NCBI RefSeq assembly: GCF_020520425.1
Contig: NC_079492.1
Coordinates: 111,759,157 to 111,823,156 of the forward strand
Reading direction: 5' to 3'
Length of the DNA stretch: 64,000 nucleotides
From: Spinacia oleracea
Lineage: Eukaryota; Streptophyta; Magnoliopsida; Caryophyllales; Amaranthaceae
Shown here: piece after piece, positions 55,401 to 64,000 of the stretch
How the letters are laid out: each line of letters begins with the position of its first letter
Numbering within the stretch: position 1 is the first letter of the stretch
Translations under genes and position numbers: made by a program
The notes under the pieces: model-generated
Databases searched by the model: none
What the model saw: the letters and a program-made list of their open reading frames with translations, nothing else
Told to the model about the DNA's origin: nothing

Positions 55401-55898
55401 CGTATTAACCTTGTGACGGGATGCGTCTGGGCCCGTTACGAACTCTAGGCTCGTTAGGATTTCAATTAATACGTGACTCTTACTTTCGAATCATATTAGG
55501 AATAGGATTCTCTCGCAATTTCTATCTCATTTAGGATTTATGTTGGAGTGCAACACCTAATTCTGACAGGTTTCTATCTTTTATGACTTGCCACTTTTAA
55601 CAACTACCCATTACGGCAGTTACTATTTTTAGCAGGTTTCCATAAATAGCAGGTTTCTATAAATAGCAGGTTTCGGGTGAAATGAAAAGGGGTAATGAGA
55701 TTCGTTATTTTATAGGAGATGCGTTGTCAAGTGGAGATTTACGTTTTCATCATCGAACCTTCCCTTTCGGAAATGGGGACAAAAGTAGGTGTCTACAGCT
55801 GGTAGGGCTTCAGTCTGTATATATGTTTGGATATTATCGTACCACTCTGTAGTAGCTGTGATGGTCATGACCCGTAATTCTTCCGACTCCGTAATTCG

Positions 55899-57497
55899 CT
55901 ATTTCATGACTTCCATCATGACTGTTCTTTTTAAGTCGGCGATATTCAAACTTGCTAACTTTGATAGCGCATCTGCCAGCGTATTTTCTGTCCGGGGTAC
56001 CAGATTAATAATGAATTTCTCTAGCTGAGACGACACTGACTTCAACTTTTCCAGGTACTTTATCATCGATGGTTCTTTGGCCTCGTATTCTCCGCTGAAT
56101 TGACTTGCTACTAGCTGGGAGTCTGTTGTCAGTGGAACTCTTTTGGCATCTGCTGCGAGACACATTTGGATGCCGGCGATTGCTGCCTCGTACTCTTCCT
56201 CATTATTTGACGCAGCGAACGTGAATTTTACAGCATACTCAAAGATATCTCCTCCTGGTGATTTCATGATTATGTCGGCCCCACTGCCTGTCTGCGCAGC
56301 TGAACCATCCACTGACACCTCCCATACTTCAGCTTGTACTTCATCTTCTTGGTATGACGCTTCAACTATGAAGTCCGCCAATGCCTGGGCTTTGATTGCC
56401 GTTCTTGGCCGGAATTCCAAGTCAAATTCTAACAATTCTATTGCCCACTTTAACAGCCTGCCTGATGTATCTAGCTTGCTAATGGCTTTTTCGAGAGGGA
56501 AGTTTGTCAACACTTCGATTGTATGTGCATCAAAGTATGGTCTTAACTTTCTGGCCGCGATAAGGACTGCATATGCCATTTTCTCCACCAACGTGTATCT
56601 TGTTTCTGGGTCGTTTAGCACATGGCTCACAAAATATACCGGTTGCTGCACTTTGTTCTCTGTTTCGGCTACCAGTACTGCTGCGACTGTTTTTGGCGAC
56701 GCCGATATGTACAACTGTAATTTTCCGCCTTCCTTTGCTCTTGCTATTGTTGGTAGGTTCTTCAAGTGACTTTTTAGAGATCCAAAAGCCTCTTGCTCTG
56801 CCGGCCCCCATTTGAATTTCTTGTTTTGCCTCAAAGTTGTGAAGAAGGGCATCTGCTTATCTGCCGACTTGCTCACAAATCTGTTTAAGGCGGCCATTCT
56901 TCCTGTCAATCGTTGTATGTCTTTTACACTTTTGGGTTGCGGTAGAATGATGATTGCTTCTACTTTTTCTGGGTTAGCGTCTATGCCACGCTCGCTGACT
57001 AAGAATCCCAAAAATTTTCCTGATCTTACTCCGAAGACGCATTTCTTCGGGTTTAATTTCATCTTGTACTTTCTCAGAGTCTCGAAAGTTTCAAGGAGAT
57101 TGATAATATGATCCTCCTCTTTCCGGCTTTTTACAATAGAGTCGTCTACATAGACCTCCACGTTTCTGCCTTTTTGGTCGGCAAACACCTTGTCGACCAG
57201 CCTTTGATACGTTGCCCCTGCATTTTTCAACCCGAATGGCATTGCCTTGTAGCAGAAAACTCCTGCATCTGTGATAAAAGCCGCCTTCTTTCTGTCTGAT
57301 TTATGCAGGCTGGCCTGATGATATCCTGAGAAAGCATCTAGGAAACTGAGCATTGCGTGGCCACTAGTAGAGTCCACCAGCCTATCAATCCTTGGCAGCG
57401 GGTAGAAATCTTTCGGACATGCTCTGGTAAGGTTGGTGAAATCTACACACATCCTCCATGACCCACTCGGCTTTTTTACCATTACTACATTTGCCAA
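55899..57497 (-). pseudogene. Tat-type RT-RNase H, copy B
   Basis: 532 residues, differing from copy A at a few positions (A for E at residue 2, G for E in A-F-G-S-L, P for L in N-D-P-E-T, P for T in R-V-P-L-T). All RT and RNase H catalytic residues are kept (Y-V-D-D; D, E, D, D). Bounded by the same two in-frame TAG codons at 57519 and 55899. No integrase follows it: the truncated solo LTR and then copy A's exon fragment come next, so this copy is cut off from the rest of pol. Confidence 0.92.
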
Positions 57498-57518
57498 CCA
57501 TTCAGGGTAGTCACATGG

Positions 57519-58010
57519 CTAAATGAAACCTCCCGCCAACAGTTTATCTACCTCTTCTTGTATTGCCGCCATTTTCTCCGTGGAGAAGTTACGCTTTTTC
57601 TGCCGTAATGGTCTAACATTTCTGTCGGCGTTTAACCGATGGACCATTATTTCTGGATTGATACTAGGCATCTCATCTGCTGAGAATGCAAAGATGTCCG
57701 CATGATCTCTCTGCAAGCTTATAAGGTTGACCTTCATGTCATTCCCCATTTCTGTACCAATCACGACCATTCTGTCCTGTCGTCCGACCTCCAGCTCAAT
57801 ATTCTCCGTCAGACCATCTGGCATTGGTCTTGGTGCTGTTACCGGTCTTTCATCAAAGTGTTCCATGTCTAGGTCAGTTCGACCTCTTTTCGTCGTGTTT
57901 TTCTTTTGTGGCCTTTTTTCTCGCCTTGCCCGCTCAGTAGTCAAGTTTACTTCTGGGACCACTCTTCCCGGTGTTCTCAAAGCAGTCAAGTAACAGGATC
58001 TTGCCGCCAA
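57519..58010 (-). pseudogene. Protease-RT linker, copy B
   Basis: Same as copy A with R for W in T-T-E-R-A-R-R. In frame with gag-protease before it and RT after it, separated from both only by TAG codons. Confidence 0.8.
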
Positions 58011-60359
58011 CTAACTCCCCCTTATCTTTGTCGGCCTTTCCAGGTTCGACATATATATCATTGTCAAGTGATAGATGGAGACTACTGCCTGTGCGTCGTG
58101 TATGAATGGACGGCCGATGATCACATTGTAGGCCGCTGGTACTTTAATGATTAGGAAATCCACCATGAGATCTCGAATCTCAGACCCCTCTCCGATTTTC
58201 ACTGGCAGTCGTATGCTACCTTCTGGATACACTGTAGATCCTGAGAAACAGATTACTGGGTAGTTCACCCTTTGAAGCTCTTCCTCTGGTATATGCAACT
58301 GTTTGAAAGCTTCCCAGAAAATGATGTTTGCTGAGCTACCGTCGTGTACCAGTACTCTGTTCACATCGGCATTTGCTATGTCAATTGTTAGAACTAGCGG
58401 GTCATCATGCGGGAAAATGATGCCTCTGCAATCCGATTCCGAGAACGTCATCACTGATATGCTGGGTGGGTTCGGCCACACTCTTGTGTTATGATAGTTT
58501 ACCATGTGCATGTGTTCTTCCAAACTTCTGCTGGCGCCGCTTCTCGTCCCTCCGTGGACTGGGCCGCCAGAGATTACATACACGGGTGGTTTTTTCCCGC
58601 CATCCCTCTGTTCTGCTCTGGCACTGGTTTCCGGTTGCTTTTGCTCAATTCTAGGTGGTTGATATGGCTGTTCGATTCTTGGGTATTGTTGTTGATTTTT
58701 CTGTTGTTGTGGCCGGTATGAATTGGCAGGGTTTCCCCCCACCGAGTTGTTGTGACCATTTCCTTGCCTCGCCCTATACTGCGAAAAATACCCCTTTCTG
58801 ACCATATCCTCGATGTTGTCTTTGAGGTCTCTGCAGTCCTCTGTGAGGTGGCCGTGCTCATTATGGAAGTCACATAATTTTTTGACGTTTCTTTCCCTAC
58901 TCTGCATTGGTGGCGGCCTTCTCCAACCGTCCATTTTGTTGTTGATGTTGTAAATTGCCGTCCGCGGTGTGTTCAGCGGAGTGTAGTTATCAAAGAGTCC
59001 TCTGGACTCCCTTCTATCTTGTCGGGGTCTTTGCCCCTGTGGATTGGCATTTCTGTTATTCTGGTTTTTCTGGCTTGCCCCTTGCTGATTATTGTTCTGG
59101 TGAAAATTGTTTCCTCCTTTTCCCGCCTGGGGGTTGTTATAGTTTGGATTATATCCGGCATTTCCGCTGGTTGCCACTACCACATTGGAGATCTTCATCA
59201 TTTCATCCCCCCTGATGTACTCATTTGCCTTGTGTAGGACGTCGCCCAGATTAGTGTATGATTTCTGGCTGAGGTACTTCTTGAATTCACACTCTTGCAT
59301 TCCCTTCATCAGAGCCAGGACTGCAACCTCCTGCTGTAGGTTGGGGATAGTGATTGATTCGTTGTTAAAGCGGGTGAGATAGTCTCTTAACGGCTCTCTA
59401 TCTCTTTGAGCGAACGACATTAACTCTCCCGACGATTTCTTTCCCTTCTGTTTGCTCACAAATCGTGACAAAAACGCCACCTGTAGCTGTCTAAAACTGT
59501 AAATGGAATGAGCCTCTATGCCCTTATACCAGCTTGCTGCAACTCCTAAGAGTGTGGATGGGAACACCTTGCACCACATGGCGTCAGAATCTGTGTACAA
59601 CATCATGTGTTGTTCGAATGTGGTGTAGTGATCCTCCGGATCCGTTGTCCCATCGTATCTTCCTGTCGGAATTTTTATCTTTTCCATCCTTTTCTCTAGG
59701 ATTTCTCGGCACAGGGGAGAGTCTTTTGGCTGGATTGTCTGCCGTCTAGTTACCTGTAGAACCGGCGCTCTTCTCTCATACTCTGTGGTGTGATGTTGCT
59801 CTGTTTCGTGCCACTCTGTTTCCGGTGGATCCGAGCGCTTTCTTTTTTCCGTGGTGTTTTCTTGATTCAGGGCTGTTAAGAGATCCCTAACGGGCAGGTG
59901 GGGATTCACCGACTTGGTCTTTATTAAACTGCCGACTGAACCTGGCTGCTGGGCGGGCGGTAACTCTGATAAAGCGGCCATGACCGCCGACAGTGTTTTC
60001 AACTGCTGTCCAGTGAATACTTCCGATAGGGGAGACAGGCGCTCCTGCAGCGTCTGTTCTAAGGGTGTTTTTGGTTGTTCTCTGACAGGGCTTTCCATTT
60101 CTAACTCATCATCATCTTCTACTGTGAACTCTTTTTGTGCCGGTATCGGGGTGTTTTTTGTCACTGGGCTTAGAATTAGTTGCGCTTGTAATGGATGGGC
60201 TGGGTTTACAAGCGAGGGTTGGAATTTGGAGGTTCTCGCTGACTGCGGAGTTGCTGTTTTTTCCTGGCTTTTCTTTGATTTTTTACCGTCTTTCAGTGAG
60301 AGATCCATGCTGACTGTTCTACCGTTAAAAGGGATGAGGTCCCCTCCTTCTAGCGCCAA
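58011..60359 (-). pseudogene. Tat-type gag-protease, copy B (open, 782 residues)
   Basis: The open frame runs into the primer site; the first plausible Met is at about 60308 (M-D-L-S-L-K-D-G). Order: charged N-terminus; L-S-P-L-S-E-V-F region; capsid domain near residues 230-380 (K-I-P-T-G-R-Y-D-G-T-T-D-P-E-D-H, A-A-S-W-Y-K-G, L-M-S-F-A-Q-R-D-R-E-P-L-R-D-Y-L-T-R-F-N); Asn/Gln-rich linker; zinc-knuckle C-D-F-H-N-E-H-G-H-L-T-E-D-C near residue 500; R/Q-rich basic stretch. The protease ends N-V-I-I-G-R-P-F-I-H-D-A. Its active site reads V-L-V-H-D-G-S-S-A-N-I-I-F, the D-G-S form common in this lineage, so Asp is kept. It would make capsid and process the polyprotein. A TAG ends it before the linker. 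Confidence 0.9.
60339..60358 (-). promoter_or_regulatory. Primer binding site of the Tat-type element
   Basis: The minus strand reads TGGCGCTAGAAGGAGGGGAC two bases after the LTR end GGAACA. The TGGCGC start fits a tRNA CCA end. I do not assign the tRNA. A duplicate exists at about 54751-54770. Confidence 0.7.
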
Positions 60360-60360
60360 T

Positions 60361-60834
60361 TGTTCCGGGTGTGGAATGAGAACAGCTGACTGTGGGATAC
60401 TTGATTCCTGTTGAGAGTGCCGGTTGATATCTGCACAACAGAATGGATTAACTAGCCTCGGGGGTGGTTCGAGGATCCCCCCTCCGATGCTTAAGTAAGA
60501 TTACTGAGGGATTAAGAAGTGATTAAGAGATAATCAGAGAGTAAGAAAGAAGTGTGTTTAAGTGTTTGTGTACCTCATAGCAATAAATGAGGTGCTCCTT
60601 ATATAGACCAATCCAAGGGTACGATCAGGTGGGTCCCTTGTGGTTGGATAGCGACCTGTTGATAGTGACCCTTGGTTGGTTGTCCTATGTGATAACACCG
60701 GTAAGGTTCCTCAAATCTGCCGGTAGGTGCTGTTTACCTAAGATGAACAGATTACCTGCAGGTTGAAGTTGGTAGAAGTTTACCTACGGGGAGTTCTGCC
60801 GGTACCAAGTGGTGCCGGTAGGACACCCCGTACA
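60361..60834 (-). repeat. 5' LTR of the Tat-type element (474 bp)
   Basis: Minus sense: starts TGTACGGGGTGTCC at 60834 and ends GGAACA at 60361. TATA-like CTATATAAGGAGC lies at about 60599-60611. Flanked by ATTTC on the host-exon side. Confidence 0.92.
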
Positions 60835-60988
60835 ATTTCTTTCCTTCGCTGAACTTCTCACTACTTCCCTATCCCGTCGGCCAGCAGATTCTTTCGATGC
60901 TGACTCGCCGCCTTTAATCCCCCTTGCTCTCCGGAGAACTTGACGGAGATGAGGAGGAGAAAGAGGATGGAAGTTGTCGGACGCCATG
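60835..60988 (-). pseudogene. Host gene exon 1 (start codon to insertion point)
   Basis: Starts with ATG at 60986-60988 in a good plant context (CCTCCC ATGGCG) and encodes 51 residues beginning M-A-S-D-N-F-H-P-L-S-P-P-H-L, Arg/Ser-rich, before running into the LTR. The rest of the exon is 18.5 kb away at 42155-42288, joined in frame across the ATTTC duplication. I do not recognise the protein. Exons at 41231-41380 and 40834-41091 probably belong to it. Transcription from its promoter would now enter the retroelement in the same direction as gag-pol. Confidence 0.55.
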
Positions 60989-60989
60989 G

Positions 60990-61130
60990 GAGGAAGGAGA
61001 GAGAAAGTTTCGTTTGAGGTGAGAGACATATAGGCGGAAGGAGAGATAAAGCGTTTGAGTTTAAGGTGAGAGGGAGAAATGGCTTCTCTCTTAGCATTTA
61101 TATGAGACCCGCGAACTGACCCGTGACACA
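60990..61130 (-). promoter_or_regulatory. Core promoter and 5' UTR of the disrupted host gene
   Basis: A minus-strand TATA box TATAAAT lies at 61096-61102, about 110 bp before the ATG, followed by a CT-rich leader (TTTCTCCCTCTCACC, CTTTCTCTCTCC) typical of plant 5' UTRs. It looks intact. Confidence 0.6.
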
Positions 61131-61678
61131 CCCATGGGTTGGGTGGTCTGACCAGTCAGATGATCTTTTTAAAATGTTTTTATTAACATAAAAGGCACAT
61201 TGAACATACAGACCAACTTGAGGCCTGAAGCTAACCAACTTTGACGTCCCCAAAAAGTAAGCCTTGTGTTCTTAGTTCTCCATAAAAAGGGAAAAAAAAG
61301 ATCAAGTTATTCTCCCGCACGACGGGTCAAAATCGTTTTTGATGGGGTTAGGGTCGGCTAAATCCGGTTCGGGTCCAAGATTTCTCATTTCAAACCAGTT
61401 TGGATATTAGTGGACAAACAACAAGAGGAAAAATTAAAATACTCCCGTTGTCCCAATTAATTATCGGGGGCAGACAAACTGGTAAAAATGTTGTAGCCAC
61501 AGATATAAATCTCCCATTTCGCGATTTCTGTTGAAGCTTTTGGGGGTGCAAGGCGGACGGAGTTCTGTTCAAAAACTTGAACACGTGTTTGAAAAAAATG
61601 GAACATATTCATGAGAAAGTGGGAAGTGAAGTAATAGTCTATGTAAAGGGATAAAAATTAAATATAGTGTATGAGAAT
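61131..61678. other. Upstream region, no gene seen
   Basis: Mixed sequence without a supported reading frame. It ends where the CACTA terminus begins. Confidence 0.4.
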
Positions 61679-61912
61679 CACTAGTAGAAAAAACCCCTGT
61701 TGCACCCCCCTTGTTGCAGCGTACATGTATTAATACGCTTCAACAACCAGTCGGTCAACGCGGGTCAAACCATTTAAAGGGTTGTTGCAGCGTACAATTT
61801 AATTGTTCCCTGCAAAAAAGTTTGTTGCAGCGTACATTTTAGAAGCCCCCTGCAATAACCCTTTTTGTTGCAGCGTACAATTTAAAAGCCCCCTGCAATA
61901 ACCGGATAAAAA
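61679..61912 (+). mobile_element. CACTA (En/Spm-type) transposon terminus
   Basis: Begins CACTAGTAGAAAAAACCCC, the standard CACTA end, followed by subterminal repeats of TTGTTGCAGCGTACA at about 61710, 61782, 61821 and 61866. Alternating CCCTGCAATAACC/CCCTGCAAAAAA partners act as inverted repeats (TTGCAGCG against CTGCAA). These are binding sites for the transposase in known CACTA elements. The other end is not in view. Confidence 0.8.
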
Positions 61913-62520
61913 AATTTCAAAACAATTTAAGCCGCATCTCAAATTTTTTTCTCGCGGTCCTTTCTTCTTCCCTTGCCTTTCCCTGCGTCGTCCCCTAAAG
62001 ACAAACCCTAAGCCGCGTCCCTCAAAATTTCGAACACTCTTTCTCTTCGTTCCTCTACATCGCCGGCCACCACCTCCTTCATGCCGACGCTGCTGGGTGG
62101 TTGCGATGGTTATTGCGTTGTTGTGGTTGATGGTGTTGTCCTGCCTCCGTGCTCGGATTTCCTCTGCTTGTCGCCGCCAATAATGAAGGTCTACCAACAC
62201 AACATCATTTGTAACTAATTGGTAAATTCATTTCAATTTTTCCCTCAATTGTTTTAATAAGTTCTTGATTTAAAATCCCAAAACCCTAACTAATCGATTC
62301 AATGTTCTTTTCCCCCTTGCTTGCGCCGCCCGTTCTGGTTGTTGGGTGACTACTAGCTAGCGCCGTCCAATTAGGGTGGGGGATTAGATCTTGCAAGAAA
62401 GGCTTCGTCGGAGATTCCAATTTTATGCCCGCCAGGGAACTCGAGGTCGCCTCTCTCTTCGTTTGAGCCGCCGCTACCGCCTTCTTTTCCGCCCTTAACG
62501 CCTCAGGCATCCACAGTGTG
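61913..62520 (+). other. Leader-like sequence inside the CACTA element, possible captured gene 5' parts
   Basis: C/T-rich leader (TTTCTTCTTCCCTTGCC, AAACCCTAA) and short open pieces (62082-62188 plus) precede a possible donor AAG|GTCTACC. AAACCCTAA occurs again at 62281. I recognise no protein. Confidence 0.35.
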
Positions 62521-63694
62521 AGTTTGTTTGTCTCGTTTCTTTCTTTTTGGAGTAAAATGTTGGATTTTTAGGTCAAATTTCATCAATTTGGGAATTCTGA
62601 AATTTGTTTTTAGTGAAAAATTGATAGTTTGCCAATTGGGTTTTTGATTTACATTGAGAATGATGATTTGGGTTGATTAATTGAAGGGTTTTAGTTTATT
62701 GTTTCAGCTATTTTTAATTTATTCTTATTAATTTTGTATTCAGGTTTAGTATGCTTGTTGATTGTTGTTTTTGGAAGAATTTGAATGCAAAGTTGTGAGA
62801 TTTTTGTATTTAGTTTGTTGCATTATCAACTTAGTTCTCATAGCTCAAGTGATCTTAGAAGAACATGGGTTGAATGTAGTCTAGGGGATGACAAGTGACA
62901 ACCACAATTTAGTATTTGAATAATCAACTAGTCTCTATATCGTGATTTGGTGACTCTTGAATCTGATTTTAGTCAACTCACAATTGAAGTACTATCCAAC
63001 CTGAAAAATTGATGTACTGATAGAATGATAGATATACGTGTTCCTTATAGTTCTATGAATAACAAGAATTATATGGGTCAAGTTCAACGCAAAGTACATT
63101 TTTTTCTTCAATTTCTATACAGAAAATGCCTTATTTTTTTTAATGAAGGCTTGTCAATGTATAGCTTTGCTTCTAATTTGTGGTTTGCTTCAATGTATAA
63201 CTGAACATAAAGGAAGGGGTTTAAATATAATCATACTACTATGGTGCTTTATGTTCAGTTGTATACTATCTGTAGTTCTGTACGGTTTACAGTTCTTTCA
63301 TTGAGTTAATCTAGTAGCTCGATCATAATAATTGGCAGAGACTATAGTATAATGCTAGGGATATTTGTATTTTGGTATTGATGTTTTATACATTTGCAAC
63401 ATGAGAGGTGACATGAATTCAAAAATGATTTTACATGCTGTAAGACATCTAACCCGGTTTTCCCCAAATCATATGTGCTTTCACATATTGACGAGAAGAT
63501 GAGGGGTAAAAAATAGACAATGTATACAAAAGCTATGACGATTACAAGAAAGCTATTCACGGTTTGCTCTTGTTTGGTGGAGAAACTGTAAATATTTGTT
63601 CTCCTCTCCTGTTATGTTTGTATTGATGTGTTTCCTTATTGCGGCTCAAGTCACTTGTAACAACTATATTTCTGGACCAGAATCAATTGATAGT
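62521..63694. other. AT-rich stretch, no gene recognised
   Basis: No coding region is supported; it could be transposon interior or the 3' flank of the P450 gene. Confidence 0.45.
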
Positions 63695-64000
63695 TTATGT
63701 TTCTGTTGACCTTTTCTCAGACAATTGAACATGAAATCCATCTGGAAACTGTAAGCCAGGGGTCCGAACTATGTTCCCTCCTTTTACTGGATTCCACCTG
63801 AGGTTGAAGAAAATAAGTTAAATCTTCCCTTTTTATTTAATATGCATGTTAATTTTTGAAAGTGAGCTTCTACCTGTACTTTGTAACCAAGCAGTATAGA
63901 AATACAGCCATTTACACCTTGGTAAAATCTGTCCCAACACAAAATCTCATGCCTCCACCGAAAGCCATGAAATGTTTGGATGCACCATTTATTTCTCCTC
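63695..64000 (-). pseudogene. Cytochrome P450 (CYP85-clan-like), last two exons, nonsense codon
   Basis: Two minus-strand exons joined by a GT-AG intron: 64000-63874 (continues off the window) and 63797-63695. The first has the heme-binding signature F-G-G-G-M-R-F-C-V-G with the Cys that ligates iron, then T-D-F-T-K-V. The next codon is TAA (63912-63914) where related proteins have Gln, then M-A-V-F-L-Y-C-L-V-T-K-Y-R. The second reads W-N-P-V-K-G-G-N-I-V-R-T-P-G-L-Q-F-P and ends at a TAA. It would be an ER-anchored mono-oxygenase of the steroid/triterpenoid-type clan (CYP87/CYP708/CYP716 look). The stop removes about 50 C-terminal residues, so the gene is probably dead unless the base is a sequence error. 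Confidence 0.82.

Larger units (their letters stand above)
42289..60834 (-). mobile_element. Tat-type gypsy element with nested insertion and internal tandem duplication
   Basis: Identical-length LTRs (474 bp) at 42289-42762 and 60361-60834 and the target duplication ATTTC (42284-42288 and 60835-60839) define the element. In minus sense: 5' LTR, primer site, gag-protease, RT-RNase H, integrase, satellite, opposite-strand ORF, minisatellite, polypurine tract, 3' LTR. The order, and the antisense ORF between integrase and 3' LTR, are typical of Tat/Grande-like gypsy. It contains a solo LTR (48695-50210) and a 5.59-kb tandem duplication. Removing both leaves about 11.4 kb. The outer LTRs differ at about seven positions by eye (about 98.5%). 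Confidence 0.92.
55401..60989. repeat. Tandem duplication, copy B (5589 bp)
   Basis: Second copy of 49814-55400. Left end is a truncated solo LTR (55401-55797, including the GCTGG duplication at 55798-55802); right end is the authentic host exon 1. Breakpoints share only TG. Confidence 0.95.

Overview
This window looks like repeat-rich nuclear DNA from a flowering plant. The visible genes are plant types with GT-AG introns (a receptor-like cytoplasmic kinase, a cytochrome P450, a nepenthesin-like aspartyl protease), and they sit among Ty3/gypsy elements of the Tat/Ogre kind, Ty1/copia-like LTRs, Stowaway-like and other MITEs and the end of a CACTA element. The overall look fits Caryophyllales such as spinach or beet, but this is an impression and not proven. 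There are no bacterial features. Almost every coding region carries stops, frameshifts or truncation, so the window is mostly a graveyard of nested retrotransposons around a few gene remnants.

Layout: 0.2-1.45 kb holds a decayed copia tail and the 3' end of an aspartyl protease gene. 2.5-6.55 kb is one minus-strand copia-like LTR with its primer binding site and non-coding interior. It abuts a plus-strand Tat/Ogre gag-protease remnant (6.55-9.33 kb) and its untranslated sequence. 10.7-11.5 kb holds a minus-strand remnant resembling the accessory ORF of gypsy elements. A second copia-like LTR (13.18-14.17 kb) interrupts a minus-strand Ogre-like element (14.17-23.36 kb) that has RNase H, RT, gag, long tandem repeats, a primer site and a 2.1-kb LTR. 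23.9-26.9 kb is a broken PBL/APK1-like kinase gene with a MITE in an intron. 28.49-39.63 kb is a complete, non-autonomous 11.1-kb LTR element with a perfect 5-bp target duplication (CCTAC). It carries a captured fragment of a YTH-domain (ECT, m6A reader) gene.

From 40.8 to 61 kb lies an unrecognised minus-strand host gene whose first exon is split by a Tat-type element (42.29-60.83 kb, target duplication ATTTC). That element has 474-bp LTRs, gag-PR-RT-RNase H-integrase on the minus strand, an opposite-strand ORF with a gypsy-type 'Transposase_28'-like domain, a 31-bp minisatellite of polypurine-tract-like motifs and a dimeric 158-bp satellite. A solo LTR of the 28-39 kb family is inserted in its pol (target duplication GCTGG). 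A 5.59-kb block was then duplicated in tandem, covering part of the solo LTR through pol, gag and the 5' LTR to the start codon of the host exon. The right end holds a core promoter, a CACTA terminus and the 3' exons of a P450 gene with a nonsense codon.

The strongest threads are four. First, the nested history of insertion, solo-LTR formation and tandem duplication can be read step by step. Second, a GC-rich palindromic module lies just upstream of the TATA box in several LTR families and is also scattered inside one element. Third, a host m6A-reader fragment sits inside a non-autonomous retroelement. Fourth, the in-frame stops in the Tat-type element are TAG, and one of them can be polarised as CAG to TAG by comparing the duplicate copies.
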